Assembly (NCBI GenBank): GCA_035571515.1
Contig: DATNCQ010000145.1
Coordinates: 1-64,000 of the forward strand
DNA length: 64,000 nt
Direction: 5' to 3'
Origin: Gp6-AA40 sp035571515
GTDB lineage: Bacteria > Acidobacteriota > Vicinamibacteria > Vicinamibacterales > UBA2999
The translations under genes were made by a program, and so were the position numbers. The notes beneath the pieces were generated by a model. The model was not told where the DNA came from. It ran no database searches and worked only from the letters and a program-made list of their open reading frames with translations. This document shows positions 7,438 to 16,381 of the stretch, one piece after another (the first letter of the stretch is position 1; the number at the start of each line of letters is the position of its first letter).

Positions 7438-9049
7438 GACCTTCCTCCTGTCGACGATCTGCCTCGTGACCGCAACCGCGTTCGCCCAGGATTCGAACGC
7501 TGCGAAACTGCTGAAGGAAGCCAAGACGCGCGAGGCGGCGCTGCGCTCCGAGATCGAGTCGCGGAAGGCGGGCGCGCCTGCCAGCCCGCTGCTCGATCGT
7601 GCCCGCACGCTCGTCGGCGCCTACCAGGACATCTCGCGCCTGCTGCCAGCCAGCCCATCCAGCGACGATGCGCTCTGGCATGCGGGCATGCTCGCGGCGG
7701 ACGCGTTCTGGGAATTCGGGCAACCTGAGGATCGATCCACCGCGCTGCGCCTTCTGAAGACGCTTAGCACGCGCCATCCGGCGAGCCCGTGGGTCAAGCA
7801 GGCGAGCCCGCAGCTGGATCGCTTGAACGCAGCGAAGGTCGTCGAAGCGCCGCCACCGAAGCTGCCCGCGGTAATGCTCACGGCTATTCGCCGTGAAACG
7901 TTGCCCGGCGCGGTGCGGGTGACGCTCGAGCTCGAAGGCGAGGCCAGCTATCACGACGAGCAGATCGACGGCCCGCTGCGCGTGCTCATCGACCTGCAGA
8001 ACACTCGCCCCGTCGAGGCGCTCGCGGACGCGACGCGGACCTTTCCCGATGATCTCGTTCGCCAGATTCGCGTCGGCCGGCAGGTCGGCACGCGAACGCG
8101 GGTCGTTCTCGACCTGGCGGGCGCGGCGCCGCACACCATCTACGCGCTCTACAGCCCGTACCGCGTCGTGATCGACTTCGCGCGCCGGGCTGTTGCGGCC
8201 ACCGCGGCTCCTGCAGCTCCTGCAGCTCCCACGCCCGGACCTCCCCCGCCTCCGGCGCCTGCCGCCGGCGCAGCACCCGTTGCGCCGTCGGTGCCGTCGG
8301 AGCCGCGTCCGAACGGCCGCGGCGGGTTTTCGCTGTCACGACAGCTCGGGCTCGGCATCGCGCGGATCGTGATCGATCCAGGGCACGGCGGGCATGACCC
8401 AGGCGCGATGACCGACGGGCTCAGCGAAGCCGACCTCGTGCTCGACGTCGCGCTGCGGCTCGAGAAACTGCTGATGAAACAACGGGGCGTCGAGGTGGTG
8501 CTGACCCGCCGCGCCAACGTCTTCGTCCCGCTCGAGGAGCGGACGGCGATGGCCAACCGCGAGGGCGCCGACCTGTTCCTGTCGATCCACGCCAACGCGA
8601 GCGAGGACGAGCGCGCCCGCGGGATCGAAACCTACTTCCTCAACTTCGCGCCGAACCCCGCCGCCGAAGCGATCGCCGCGCGCGAGAACGCGGCCTCGGC
8701 GCGGACGATGCGTCAGCTTCCCGACATCGTCAAGGCGATCGCGCTCAACAACAAGCTCGACGAGTCGCGCGATGTCGCGACGCTCGTCCAGTCCGCGATG
8801 ATGGAACGGCTCAAGCGAGCCAACAAGCGTGTGAAGGACCTCGGCGTCAAGCAGGCGCCGTTCGTGGTGCTCATCGGCGCCACGATGCCGAGTGTCCTCG
8901 CCGAAATTGCCTTCCTCACCAACCACCAGGAGGCGACGCTGCTGCGCGGCAGCACCTATCGCCAGCAGATTGCGGAAGCGCTCTTCAACGGCGTGCTGCG
9001 CTACCAGCGATCGCTCAAGGCCACGACACAGACCGTCGCCTCCCAGTAG
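7421..9049 (+). CDS. amiC: N-acetylmuramoyl-L-alanine amidase (AMIN + Amidase_3)
   Basis: Exported zinc amidase that cleaves the amide bond between muramic acid and the stem peptide, typically for daughter-cell separation. The 542 residues comprise a signal peptide (ending ATAFA-QD), a helical TPR-like region (about 25-145), an AMIN targeting domain (about 150-255), a Pro/Ala-rich linker (about 258-300) and the Amidase_3 domain from about 313. The expected zinc and catalytic residues are present: His in DPGHGGHDPG, Glu in LSEADL, His in SIHANAS, and Glu in LAEIAFLTN near 495. The N-terminal helical region is an addition compared with E. coli AmiC. It overlaps the end of ftsK; whether it acts at the septum is inferred from that. 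Confidence 0.92.
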   Translation: MRSFARTFLLSTICLVTATAFAQDSNAAKLLKEAKTREAALRSEIESRKAGAPASPLLDRARTLVGAYQDISRLLPASPSSDDALWHAGMLAADAFWEFGQPEDRSTALRLLKTLSTRHPASPWVKQASPQLDRLNAAKVVEAPPPKLPAVMLTAIRRETLPGAVRVTLELEGEASYHDEQIDGPLRVLIDLQNTRPVEALADATRTFPDDLVRQIRVGRQVGTRTRVVLDLAGAAPHTIYALYSPYRVVIDFARRAVAATAAPAAPAAPTPGPPPPPAPAAGAAPVAPSVPSEPRPNGRGGFSLSRQLGLGIARIVIDPGHGGHDPGAMTDGLSEADLVLDVALRLEKLLMKQRGVEVVLTRRANVFVPLEERTAMANREGADLFLSIHANASEDERARGIETYFLNFAPNPAAEAIAARENAASARTMRQLPDIVKAIALNNKLDESRDVATLVQSAMMERLKRANKRVKDLGVKQAPFVVLIGATMPSVLAEIAFLTNHQEATLLRGSTYRQQIAEALFNGVLRYQRSLKATTQTVASQ

Positions 9050-9062
9050 CCGGCGAAGCCCT

Positions 9063-10106
9063 CTACTTCGCGAGGTGGAACGCGCCGCTCAGCCCCAGCG
9101 AGGACAGCGGCGCCTCTTTCCTCTCGGCATTCTGACTCGTGAACCCCGCGTCGAGGTTGATGCACGCGCCGGAGTCGTAACCCAGCGACCCGACCGGCCG
9201 CACGGCGGCTGCTCCGGATGGGTAATAGATATCGCTTCCGACCAGGAACGCCTTCGGGGCGAGACTATCCACGCTCATGTACGCGGTGCCCGCGCAGTCG
9301 GCCTGCTCGAACTCGGACTGCACGCACCCGGCCCCGACTGCACACGACGCGAAGCCGGCGCCGCTGAGCCCGAGACGCATCCAGTCGCTGTCGATGTTGA
9401 GGATGACGGCATCGAGTGAGACGAGGGTTCCCACCTCCTTGCCGCTCGCATCGACGACCCGCAGCGCACTCGCCCCCGCCGGACCTGCGCTACCGGTGTC
9501 GCCCTTCTCGCCCTTCTCGCCCTGGCCGCCGTTGAGGCCGTTGACGCCGTTGACGCCGGGCGTCCCGGGATCCCCTTTGTCACCCTTATCGCCCTTGTCG
9601 CCTTTATCGCCCTTGTCGCCTTTATCGCCCTTGTCACCATGACCAGCGGCGCCGGGATCGCCCTTATCGCCTTTGTCACCCTTGTCGCCCTTGAGACCGG
9701 CGAGTCCCTGGTCGCCCTTGAGGCCGGCAGGTCCTGGATCACCCTTCGCTCCGGGCAGGCCGTCGGCACCGCGCGGACCCTGCGGGCCAACTGCGCCGAC
9801 CGTAATCTCGAAGAACGTCGTCGCCTTCGAACCGGTACCGGTGCTCACTGTCATCAAATAGGTGCCGGGCTGGTTGAGAAGCGTTGCAGGCAGCTCGACG
9901 ACCATCATCTGAGAAGAGGCGGAGTTGACGCGCACCGGCATCCCGTCGATCGTAACCGACGGATTCCACCCGAACTGACCGGTGACGAGTACCAGACCGC
10001 CCACCTTGTCGACGACGGCATGGGTGATCACGTTCTGTCTGTATTGCGCGTTGACTGTGCCCTGAGCGCACACAAGGCAGAACACCACGGCTGCTAGCTT
10101 TCGCAT
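9063..10106 (-). CDS. Secreted collagen-like protein
   Basis: A 347-residue protein with signal peptide (KLAAVVFCLVCAQGTVNA), an N-terminal domain (about 25-100) that resembles an IPT/TIG-like beta sandwich, a collagen region of roughly 35 Gly-X-Y triplets (about 105-210, dominated by GDK and GPA), and a C-terminal domain of about 135 residues with four cysteines. Such proteins can form triple helices on the cell surface; binding partner and role are unknown. ATG 10106 is preferred over ATG 10112 because AGGAGG abuts the latter and is six bases from the former. The triplets are interrupted once (GAAGHGDKG). It is convergent with the amidase gene, and the 253 bases upstream hold no gene. Confidence 0.88.
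   Translation of the reverse strand: MRKLAAVVFCLVCAQGTVNAQYRQNVITHAVVDKVGGLVLVTGQFGWNPSVTIDGMPVRVNSASSQMMVVELPATLLNQPGTYLMTVSTGTGSKATTFFEITVGAVGPQGPRGADGLPGAKGDPGPAGLKGDQGLAGLKGDKGDKGDKGDPGAAGHGDKGDKGDKGDKGDKGDKGDKGDPGTPGVNGVNGLNGGQGEKGEKGDTGSAGPAGASALRVVDASGKEVGTLVSLDAVILNIDSDWMRLGLSGAGFASCAVGAGCVQSEFEQADCAGTAYMSVDSLAPKAFLVGSDIYYPSGAAAVRPVGSLGYDSGACINLDAGFTSQNAERKEAPLSSLGLSGAFHLAK
9571..9695. repeat. In-frame short tandem repeats encoding GDK triplets
   Basis: An 18-base unit close to CCCTTGTCGCCTTTATCG is repeated with small variations, interrupted once near 9638-9655. It encodes alternating Gly-Asp-Lys triplets. Near-identical units at the DNA level suggest recent expansion or contraction, so copy number may vary between strains and may be mis-assembled. 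Confidence 0.8.
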
Positions 10107-10359
10107 GAACATCCTCCTGACGCCTCCGATAAGCGCAAGAGGCGAGCCGCTCGGATGCCAGGTCGCGCGTACTCCTAGCGCCCGTAGGACTTACGCCGAC
10201 GTCGTCAGCAGCGTTGGCGACCCGGCGCAGAGCGTGCGGTGTCTCGCGACAAAACGCGTCTCACAGAATTCGGATCCGTCGTCAGGCGTGCGGGGGGATG
10301 TGCGCACAGGCGTGCGCCATCGACGGAATTTGCAATGAGCGCGGTATCGTGGCGGTCGG

Positions 10360-12147
10360 TTAGCGCGGATTGTCGAGGGTGATCTGACGCACCCACAACC
10401 CGTTCGCGGACTCCGCCGTCTGCGACAGCGTCGTGGTGAACTGCTCGGCGAGCGTGCCGGCGCGTGCACCGGGCGACACGCCGAGCCCGCCGACGCCGCG
10501 CAGCACGCCGACCGCTTCGGAGGGCAGCGGAGACGCGAGCACCGGAGCGTTCACCTGCGGACGTGGCAGCGACGCGAACATGCGGTCAAAGGCGGGCAGC
10601 GGCTCCGGCGTGGCGAAGATCAGGAAGTGCTCGCGACCGCCGGCGCTCGTCACCTTCCAATACAGCGGCGTCGAGGCGCCTGCCGCGGGCAGGCGGACGG
10701 CGCGGCCGGCGGGGATCGGGTTCCCTATTGCCTGGTCGGGGAGTGGAAACAGGAGATACGACTCTCCCCTGTCGTCCTCGTTGACGACATAAATGTGAGT
10801 CGGTTTCGAAACCTGGATGTGGAGCGCCAGTTGGTCGCCCGGTGTGACGCGATCGCCCGCTCCGAGCCTGACCTCGCCGGTTGCGGAGATTCGATAGAGG
10901 CCTGCATCGATCGTGTACGCCGTTGCGCCGCCCGGCACGATGGGCCCCGGAGTCGCCGCCGGCCTGGGTTCCGCCGTCTTCACGCCGGCGCGTGTGCCCA
11001 GCCAGTAGACCGGCGTCCCAACCAAGATGACCGCCGCAAGTGCGACTGCCGCGATGGTCAGCCAACGCTGCCGTACGCCGACGACGTTCGCGTCGTGCCT
11101 CACCGGATCGGCGCCAAGGAACCGCGCGAGCGCGCTTTCGAATGCCCCCGCAGTCGGGAACCGCCGGCGCGGATCGGGATCGAGCGCGCGCTCGACGATG
11201 CTGACAAACTCGTCAGCCAGATCGGAGCGCACGTCGCGAAGGTGGACGCGCTCGTGGCGGCGATGCGCGTCCTCGACGGCCGCGCGTGTGTCGCCCTCGA
11301 CCGGATATCGATTGGTCACCAGATGGAAGAGCAGGACGCCGAGGCTGTAAATGTCGGTGGCCTGCGTGCGCCGCGAGCCCGTGAAGACCTCGGGAGCGAG
11401 GTAGAGCGGCGTGCCCGCGAAGTCGTCCGCGCCGCCGACGTAGGCATGGAGAAAGTCCATGTCGAGGTCCTTGCCGGCACCGAAGTCCATGAGGACGTTG
11501 CGGCCGCCCTCCTCGCGCATCACGTTGTGCGCCTTGATGTCGCCGTGGAGGAGCCCGGCGCGATGCACCGCCGCGACGGCGCCACACATGTCGCGTCCGA
11601 CAAACGACGCTTCGGGCCCGCTGAAGGTGCCCTGCCGCTGCAGGAGATCCTCGAGCGTGGTGCCGCGGACCAGCTCCATCCAGAGGCCGACCCGCCCGTC
11701 CACCCGATCCGCTCCGTACACTCGCACGACATTCGCGTGGCGAACGCGGGCGAGCAGCCGCGCTTCCTTCAGGACGCGGACGACGTTCAGCGGGCTGTCG
11801 CCGTCTTCCCGCATCAGCTTCAACGCGTTGTCGCATTGCAGCTTCGTGTCGTGCGCGCGATAGACGTCGGCAAACGATCCGCTGCCCAGGCGTCCGAGGA
11901 TCAGGAAATGCGCCCACCCTCGCGGGTCGTCCGCTTCATCGTCGGCGATGGCCGCGCCCATGGCGCCGGCCTCCTGATTGGTCTGATGAAACCTGGCTAT
12001 CTGCTCGAGCGTTCGCAGCTCGTTGAGGATGCGGTCGTCGTCGCCGCCGACCTGCCGCGCGACCCGCTCCCACTCGATGAGCGCGCCGTCGCTGATCGAC
12101 GCCGCCACCGACGACAGCACCTCGGGATCGTCAGGAACGTGTGCCAC
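10360..12147 (-). CDS. Receptor-type Ser/Thr protein kinase with C-terminal DUF4384-like domain
   Basis: A 595-residue kinase. Residues 85-350 form the kinase domain: glycine loop LGRLGSGSFADVY, Lys110 in NALKLM, catalytic Asp203 in HGDIKAHN (HGD instead of HRD), DFG at 221-223 and an APE motif. One membrane helix (about 362-382) is followed by an outside domain (about 405-510) with the look of DUF4384 (LYRISATGEVRLGAGD, THIYVVNED, LLFPLP). The start is GTG 12147, which lies inside the end of the sigma-factor gene. Known domain logic: DUF4384 is often attached to caspase-like peptidases or kinases. The partner and signal are not visible. Confidence 0.9.
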   Translation of the reverse strand: MAHVPDDPEVLSSVAASISDGALIEWERVARQVGGDDDRILNELRTLEQIARFHQTNQEAGAMGAAIADDEADDPRGWAHFLILGRLGSGSFADVYRAHDTKLQCDNALKLMREDGDSPLNVVRVLKEARLLARVRHANVVRVYGADRVDGRVGLWMELVRGTTLEDLLQRQGTFSGPEASFVGRDMCGAVAAVHRAGLLHGDIKAHNVMREEGGRNVLMDFGAGKDLDMDFLHAYVGGADDFAGTPLYLAPEVFTGSRRTQATDIYSLGVLLFHLVTNRYPVEGDTRAAVEDAHRRHERVHLRDVRSDLADEFVSIVERALDPDPRRRFPTAGAFESALARFLGADPVRHDANVVGVRQRWLTIAAVALAAVILVGTPVYWLGTRAGVKTAEPRPAATPGPIVPGGATAYTIDAGLYRISATGEVRLGAGDRVTPGDQLALHIQVSKPTHIYVVNEDDRGESYLLFPLPDQAIGNPIPAGRAVRLPAAGASTPLYWKVTSAGGREHFLIFATPEPLPAFDRMFASLPRPQVNAPVLASPLPSEAVGVLRGVGGLGVSPGARAGTLAEQFTTTLSQTAESANGLWVRQITLDNPR

Positions 12148-12787
12148 TGGACATCTCTTTCGCAAGCTTGACGAGTGCACGGCTGACGGCGACGTGCGCG
12201 GCGGCGACGCTCGGCTTGCCGAGGGCGGCCGCGACTTCGACATAGGGCAATCCGAGCTCGATGCGCGCGACGATCGCCTCGCGGTCGGCCGGCTTCAGGC
12301 GCTGCAGCGCCGCCTCGTAGCGCTCGGCCGTCTCCTGCCCCACCGCCAGCTCGAATGGCGTGGGATCCTCTGCCACCCGATCGCTGTCCAGGACGGTCGT
12401 CGGCCGCCGCCGCGCCGAACGCACCTGGTCGCAGATGCAGTTGCGCAGCGTGGTATGCAGGAACCCCCCGAACGAGCCGTCGTGCCGCGGCTCGAACGAG
12501 TCGAGCCGTCTGACCGCCTTCGTCAGCGTCTCCTGGACGATGTCGTAGGTGTCGAGCGCGCCGCGCGCGTAGGCCGGCAGGCGGCCGTGCGCCCACTTCT
12601 GGAGGCGCGGCAGGTAGCGGGCGCAGAGGTCGTTGAGCGCCAGCTCGTCGCCTGTCTTGGCGCGGACGAGCAACTCCATGGACGTCAGCGCCGCCGGCGC
12701 CGCCGGCTTCAGATTGCGCGCGCGCGAGGACCCGTGGTCGGCCATCAGGGATTCCGGCCCGAATGTCAGGGTTGCGCCGGTCATCAT
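12131..12787 (-). CDS. ECF-type RNA polymerase sigma factor
   Basis: About 218 residues with sigma region 2 (LDTYDIVQETLTKAVRRL, then FLHTTLRNCICDQVRS) and a region 4 helix-turn-helix (LKPADREAIVARIELGLPY). No anti-sigma gene follows; instead the 3' end overlaps a Ser/Thr kinase gene by 17 bases. This suggests control by phosphorylation, as proposed for kinase-linked ECF groups. I place the start at ATG 12787 (tandem ATG at 12784, weak GGAAGG upstream); ATG 12745 is an alternative. Confidence 0.85.
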   Translation of the reverse strand: MMTGATLTFGPESLMADHGSSRARNLKPAAPAALTSMELLVRAKTGDELALNDLCARYLPRLQKWAHGRLPAYARGALDTYDIVQETLTKAVRRLDSFEPRHDGSFGGFLHTTLRNCICDQVRSARRRPTTVLDSDRVAEDPTPFELAVGQETAERYEAALQRLKPADREAIVARIELGLPYVEVAAALGKPSVAAAHVAVSRALVKLAKEMSSGTRS

Positions 12788-12844
12788 ACGCGAAGTGTCC
12801 TTCCGGAAAACGGGCATCGCCCAAGCGGGAGGGTCGGCTGATTA

Positions 12845-12873
12845 CCTATAACGTCTGGCGCCGGAGGTTCTAA
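12845..12873 (-). promoter_or_regulatory. Possible promoter for the sigma-kinase pair
   Basis: Read on the minus strand, TTAGAA (12873-12868) and TATAGG (12850-12845) are separated by 17 bases, about 60 bases upstream of the sigma-factor start and just after the TPR-CHAT stop. If active, the sigma/kinase pair can be transcribed separately from the peptidase genes. Confidence 0.35.
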
Positions 12874-12889
12874 CCGCCCGGGAGTGGGG

Positions 12890-15800
12890 CTAGCGCCAGT
12901 CGCCGGCCGCCACGAAGGCGGCCCAATAGAACGGGTGGGTGCTCTGACCGCGGGCGCGGCGGGCCTTGAGCATTTCGAGACTCGCGTTGCGAACCGCATC
13001 AGCGGTGGTTGCACCCCGCTGGAAGCGTTCGCGGTAGAGCGCCTGCATCCACAAGCGTGTGGCCTGGTCTTCGACGGACCAGAGGCTCATGATGATGGTG
13101 CGCACGCCTGCAATCTGAAACGCGCGACGGAGGCCAAACACGCCCTCGCCCGCTCTGATTTCTCCCAGCCCCGTGTCGCACGCTGAGAGCACCGCCCACT
13201 CAGTGCCGTGAAGGTCCAACGCGGCGACTTCCTCGGCCGTGAGAATGCCGCCGTCGTCGGCAGCGCTCGCCCCGGCCGTGCGGGCGTTGGCGCCAGCAAA
13301 GGCCAAGCCGGCTAGCAAGAGCGGATTTTCGATGACATCCGGCTTCGAAAGGGACGAGCTCGTCAACCCGCCCACGCCACGGGTCCGACCGGGACCCGAT
13401 TCGCAGTCGGCACCCAGGAAGAACCCGTGCGTGGACAGATGCAAGACGCGCCGGCCGGCCGCGGACCGAATCAGCGCAGCGGTGCTCGCCTGGCGTCCGC
13501 TCAGAATCAGCACATCGTTCGTGGCCGATTCGCCAGCTCGGCCCGGTGATGATGCCGACGCCCAGATGCGGGCGATGTCGTCCACCTCGGCGCGCGAGCC
13601 AGGCAGCTCCTCGAACCGAAGCGGTCCCGACGCCGCACAGCCGGAGCGACGAACGCTTGTCACCGACGGATTCGAGGGCCGCCGGTCGTAGCTCGGCCCC
13701 CCGAGCGCGAGCAGCCCACGACCCGGAGATGATCGTTCCTCGGGAACCAGATCGCGCTCGGCCGACAGAAAATGCACGAGGGGACCGGTTTCGACCAAGT
13801 ACCGATTGCCGGCCGTCGGGAGCGCAGCGAAGCTGACCAGATTGATCGTGCCATCGGGAACGACGAACACCTGCCTGGCGCCTCGCACGTGTTCGGCAAG
13901 CGGATCCCAGATCTGCCGCCTGAGACGCGCGCCGGCCGTTCGATACGCGATCACGGCTTCGGCCGGAGCGGTTCCCGCTGCCAATGACCGTCCGCCTGCC
14001 TCACGTCGCCACGCCTCGACGCTGGCGTCGATCGTCGCGGCAGAGCCGAGCGGGATCACACCGACGGACTCGTCAGCGGCCGAAATGACGAAAGCGATGT
14101 ACGAGGGCGCGACGCGGACGACGGCGCGATTCTGAATGGTCTTCAGCGACGTCCGGTCGTAGCGCACGAACGACACGAGCGCGGCGCCGGCAGGGAGAGC
14201 CCGGCGAAGCTCCACCAATCCGATTCTCGCGCGTGCCGACTCGGTGCGCGCCGTCACGCTTCGTTCCGCCAGGACGCGCTCCGCTTCCTCCTTGCGTTGC
14301 CTCGTCTCTTCAAGTAGCGCACGCGGCACCGGCGAATCACCCTCGAGGCTTCGCAGCATCACGTTTGCAAATCGCTCGCGCGCGGAGGTGACAGCCGCCA
14401 CAACGGGAGCGAGATTCGGATCCGCGTCAACCACATTCCTCGCACGGGCTGCCAGTTCGTCGAGAATCACGCCGCGCGATTGAATAACCGAATCAATCAG
14501 CGGCGAGGCATCGGCGACCTGCCCGGCGGCGGCTATTGACAACGCTAGGTCGAGCCCGCGGGGACGCTTCGCCGCGTAGGCGAGGGCTTGCCGCTCGGGA
14601 AGGTAGCGGATCGTCAACTGGAGATGGTGGCGGCCCACACGCTCAGCGTCCAGTGCGGATTGGAGAGCGCTATCAGAAGAACCAGTCGCGAAGTCCGCCG
14701 AGGCGACCGCAGCGGTCGCCTCGGCGGTGAGAGGATGCTCCGCCCCGAAAATGCGCTCCCGGGTCGCGAGTGCCTCAGCGTAGCTCTCTCGCGCAGCCCG
14801 GTAATCCCCGCGACGTGACTGCAGTTGTCCGCGCAGGGTGAGCGCCATCGCGAAATGGTCCGGCTCCTGAGACGCAGCCCCGGTCCTGTAGATGGTTATC
14901 GCTCGGTCAACGCGCTGCAGCGCCTCGGTCAGGCTTCCAGCGGTGACCGCCGTTCTCGCCAGATTCGCCAGTGTCCACGCGGTGTCGGGATGAAAAGCTC
15001 CGAGCTGACGCTCGCGAATGCGCAGCGCCCGCTCGTACAGCGCACGCGCTCGGGCCAGACGCCCACGTCGAGCAACGACTTCCGCCAGCGCATCAAGGCC
15101 TCGCGCGACGTACGGGTGATCCGATCCCAGTCCGGTCGACCACGCGCGCACAGCGCGGGACAACAGCGTCTCGGCAAGCGCGAGGTCACCCGCCTCGGCA
15201 GCGAGACTCCCCTGGTTGAAGATGACGGTCGCAGTCAGGGAATGAGTCGGACCGTAGCAGCGCTCGACCACATCACGTGTCGCTGCATAGAAGACGCGGG
15301 CCTTCTCGAAGTCTCCGTTGTACGTCGCCAGGTTCGCCGTGTCGTTCAGAAGACCCGCGGACTCTGGCTGACACCTGGCAAGCACCCGCTGACCGATCGG
15401 CAGGGCCCGATCGAGGAGGTGCTGGGCCTCCTCCATGCCGCCAAATGCCTTAGTGGCGTTGGCGATCCAACGCAGCAGCGGCGGAACCATCGGGTGTTCC
15501 GGTCCGAGCGTACGCTCGACCAGCGCCAAGGCTTCCTTCCAGGACATCTCGGCGCGGACCCAATCGCCCGCGAAGAAGTACAGGTCGCCTCGGAGCCGCA
15601 ACGAACGTGCAGTTTCCGGATGCAACGGAATGAGGCTCTGCTGGGTATTCAAGGCTTCGGCAAGGGGCGCCTCGGCGAGTGCATAGCTGCCGGCTTCTCG
15701 ATGCCATAGGGCCCTCAAGTACAGCGTTCGAGCAGACGCCAACGGTTGATCAGGATGTGTCTGTCGGATGCGCTCGGATTCGTCCAGCCACCGGCGGGCA

Positions 15801-16357
15801 TCCTCGAACCGGTTGAGCAGAATCAGCGGCGCAGCCAGGCCGTCCAAGGCATCGGCAATCGCCGGATCGCTGCTGTCGAAGCTCTCTCGCCGAATCGACA
15901 GCGCTTCCTCTTCAGCCGCCACTGCCGCACGGTACTCGCCACGGTCGGTGCGAAGCGCGCCAAGGTTGCCGAGCGAAATGGCCAGCTGAACCCGGGCGGA
16001 ACCGAGCTGCTGTCTTCGGAGCGCGACAAGGCGCTCGGCTCGCGCAACGGTATCATCTGCGGCGGCTTTCCCGTTCTTCCAGAGGGCTTCGACGAGGAGA
16101 TCTGCTGCGGTGAACGACTCCGCTGAGGACGATTCGAACGGCGAACCGCGGAGTGAAGTCAAGAGCCTCGCCAGCCGCTCGGCCTCGCCGTACGCACCGT
16201 CATCCAGCGCGTGCCGCACCGCCTCTTCGGTGACACGATCGGGAGTGGCAGGCCGGAGCTGTGCCGCCCCGTCGATGGCGCCCGAAAATGGCGCGGTCAT
16301 GACGAACACGATGAATACGACCCACGTTGTCCTGGTCAGCACGAGCAGACCACGCAC
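12890..16357 (-). CDS. Exported TPR-CHAT protease-like protein
   Basis: An 1155-residue protein with an N-terminal hydrophobic segment resembling a signal peptide or anchor (WVVFIVFVMTAPFSGAI), a long array of tetratricopeptide repeats (about 50-600), a helical linker, and a C-terminal CHAT domain (about 770-1155). The caspase-type dyad is intact: His977 in LSTHGFF and Cys1060 in VLSACDTG, followed by the typical GVFGLRRAFQIAGVRTIIMSLW. CHAT domains are predicted or proven cysteine peptidases that act on partner proteins. The start is GTG 16357, chosen because it supplies the export signal; no clear ribosome site is visible. It lies between a small basic protein and an ECF sigma gene on the same strand. 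Confidence 0.9.
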   Translation of the reverse strand: MRGLLVLTRTTWVVFIVFVMTAPFSGAIDGAAQLRPATPDRVTEEAVRHALDDGAYGEAERLARLLTSLRGSPFESSSAESFTAADLLVEALWKNGKAAADDTVARAERLVALRRQQLGSARVQLAISLGNLGALRTDRGEYRAAVAAEEEALSIRRESFDSSDPAIADALDGLAAPLILLNRFEDARRWLDESERIRQTHPDQPLASARTLYLRALWHREAGSYALAEAPLAEALNTQQSLIPLHPETARSLRLRGDLYFFAGDWVRAEMSWKEALALVERTLGPEHPMVPPLLRWIANATKAFGGMEEAQHLLDRALPIGQRVLARCQPESAGLLNDTANLATYNGDFEKARVFYAATRDVVERCYGPTHSLTATVIFNQGSLAAEAGDLALAETLLSRAVRAWSTGLGSDHPYVARGLDALAEVVARRGRLARARALYERALRIRERQLGAFHPDTAWTLANLARTAVTAGSLTEALQRVDRAITIYRTGAASQEPDHFAMALTLRGQLQSRRGDYRAARESYAEALATRERIFGAEHPLTAEATAAVASADFATGSSDSALQSALDAERVGRHHLQLTIRYLPERQALAYAAKRPRGLDLALSIAAAGQVADASPLIDSVIQSRGVILDELAARARNVVDADPNLAPVVAAVTSARERFANVMLRSLEGDSPVPRALLEETRQRKEEAERVLAERSVTARTESARARIGLVELRRALPAGAALVSFVRYDRTSLKTIQNRAVVRVAPSYIAFVISAADESVGVIPLGSAATIDASVEAWRREAGGRSLAAGTAPAEAVIAYRTAGARLRRQIWDPLAEHVRGARQVFVVPDGTINLVSFAALPTAGNRYLVETGPLVHFLSAERDLVPEERSSPGRGLLALGGPSYDRRPSNPSVTSVRRSGCAASGPLRFEELPGSRAEVDDIARIWASASSPGRAGESATNDVLILSGRQASTAALIRSAAGRRVLHLSTHGFFLGADCESGPGRTRGVGGLTSSSLSKPDVIENPLLLAGLAFAGANARTAGASAADDGGILTAEEVAALDLHGTEWAVLSACDTGLGEIRAGEGVFGLRRAFQIAGVRTIIMSLWSVEDQATRLWMQALYRERFQRGATTADAVRNASLEMLKARRARGQSTHPFYWAAFVAAGDWR

Positions 16358-16381
16358 GCGTGTCTCGACAAACCCGGCAAG

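Noticed and set aside
9571..9695. Possible CRISPR array from regularly spaced repeats
   Set aside because: The repeats are in-frame collagen triplets, contiguous without unique spacers, and no cas genes are nearby.
10627..12171. A 514-codon open frame opposite the kinase gene
   Set aside because: Antisense frame kept open by high GC; the opposite strand holds a full kinase domain.
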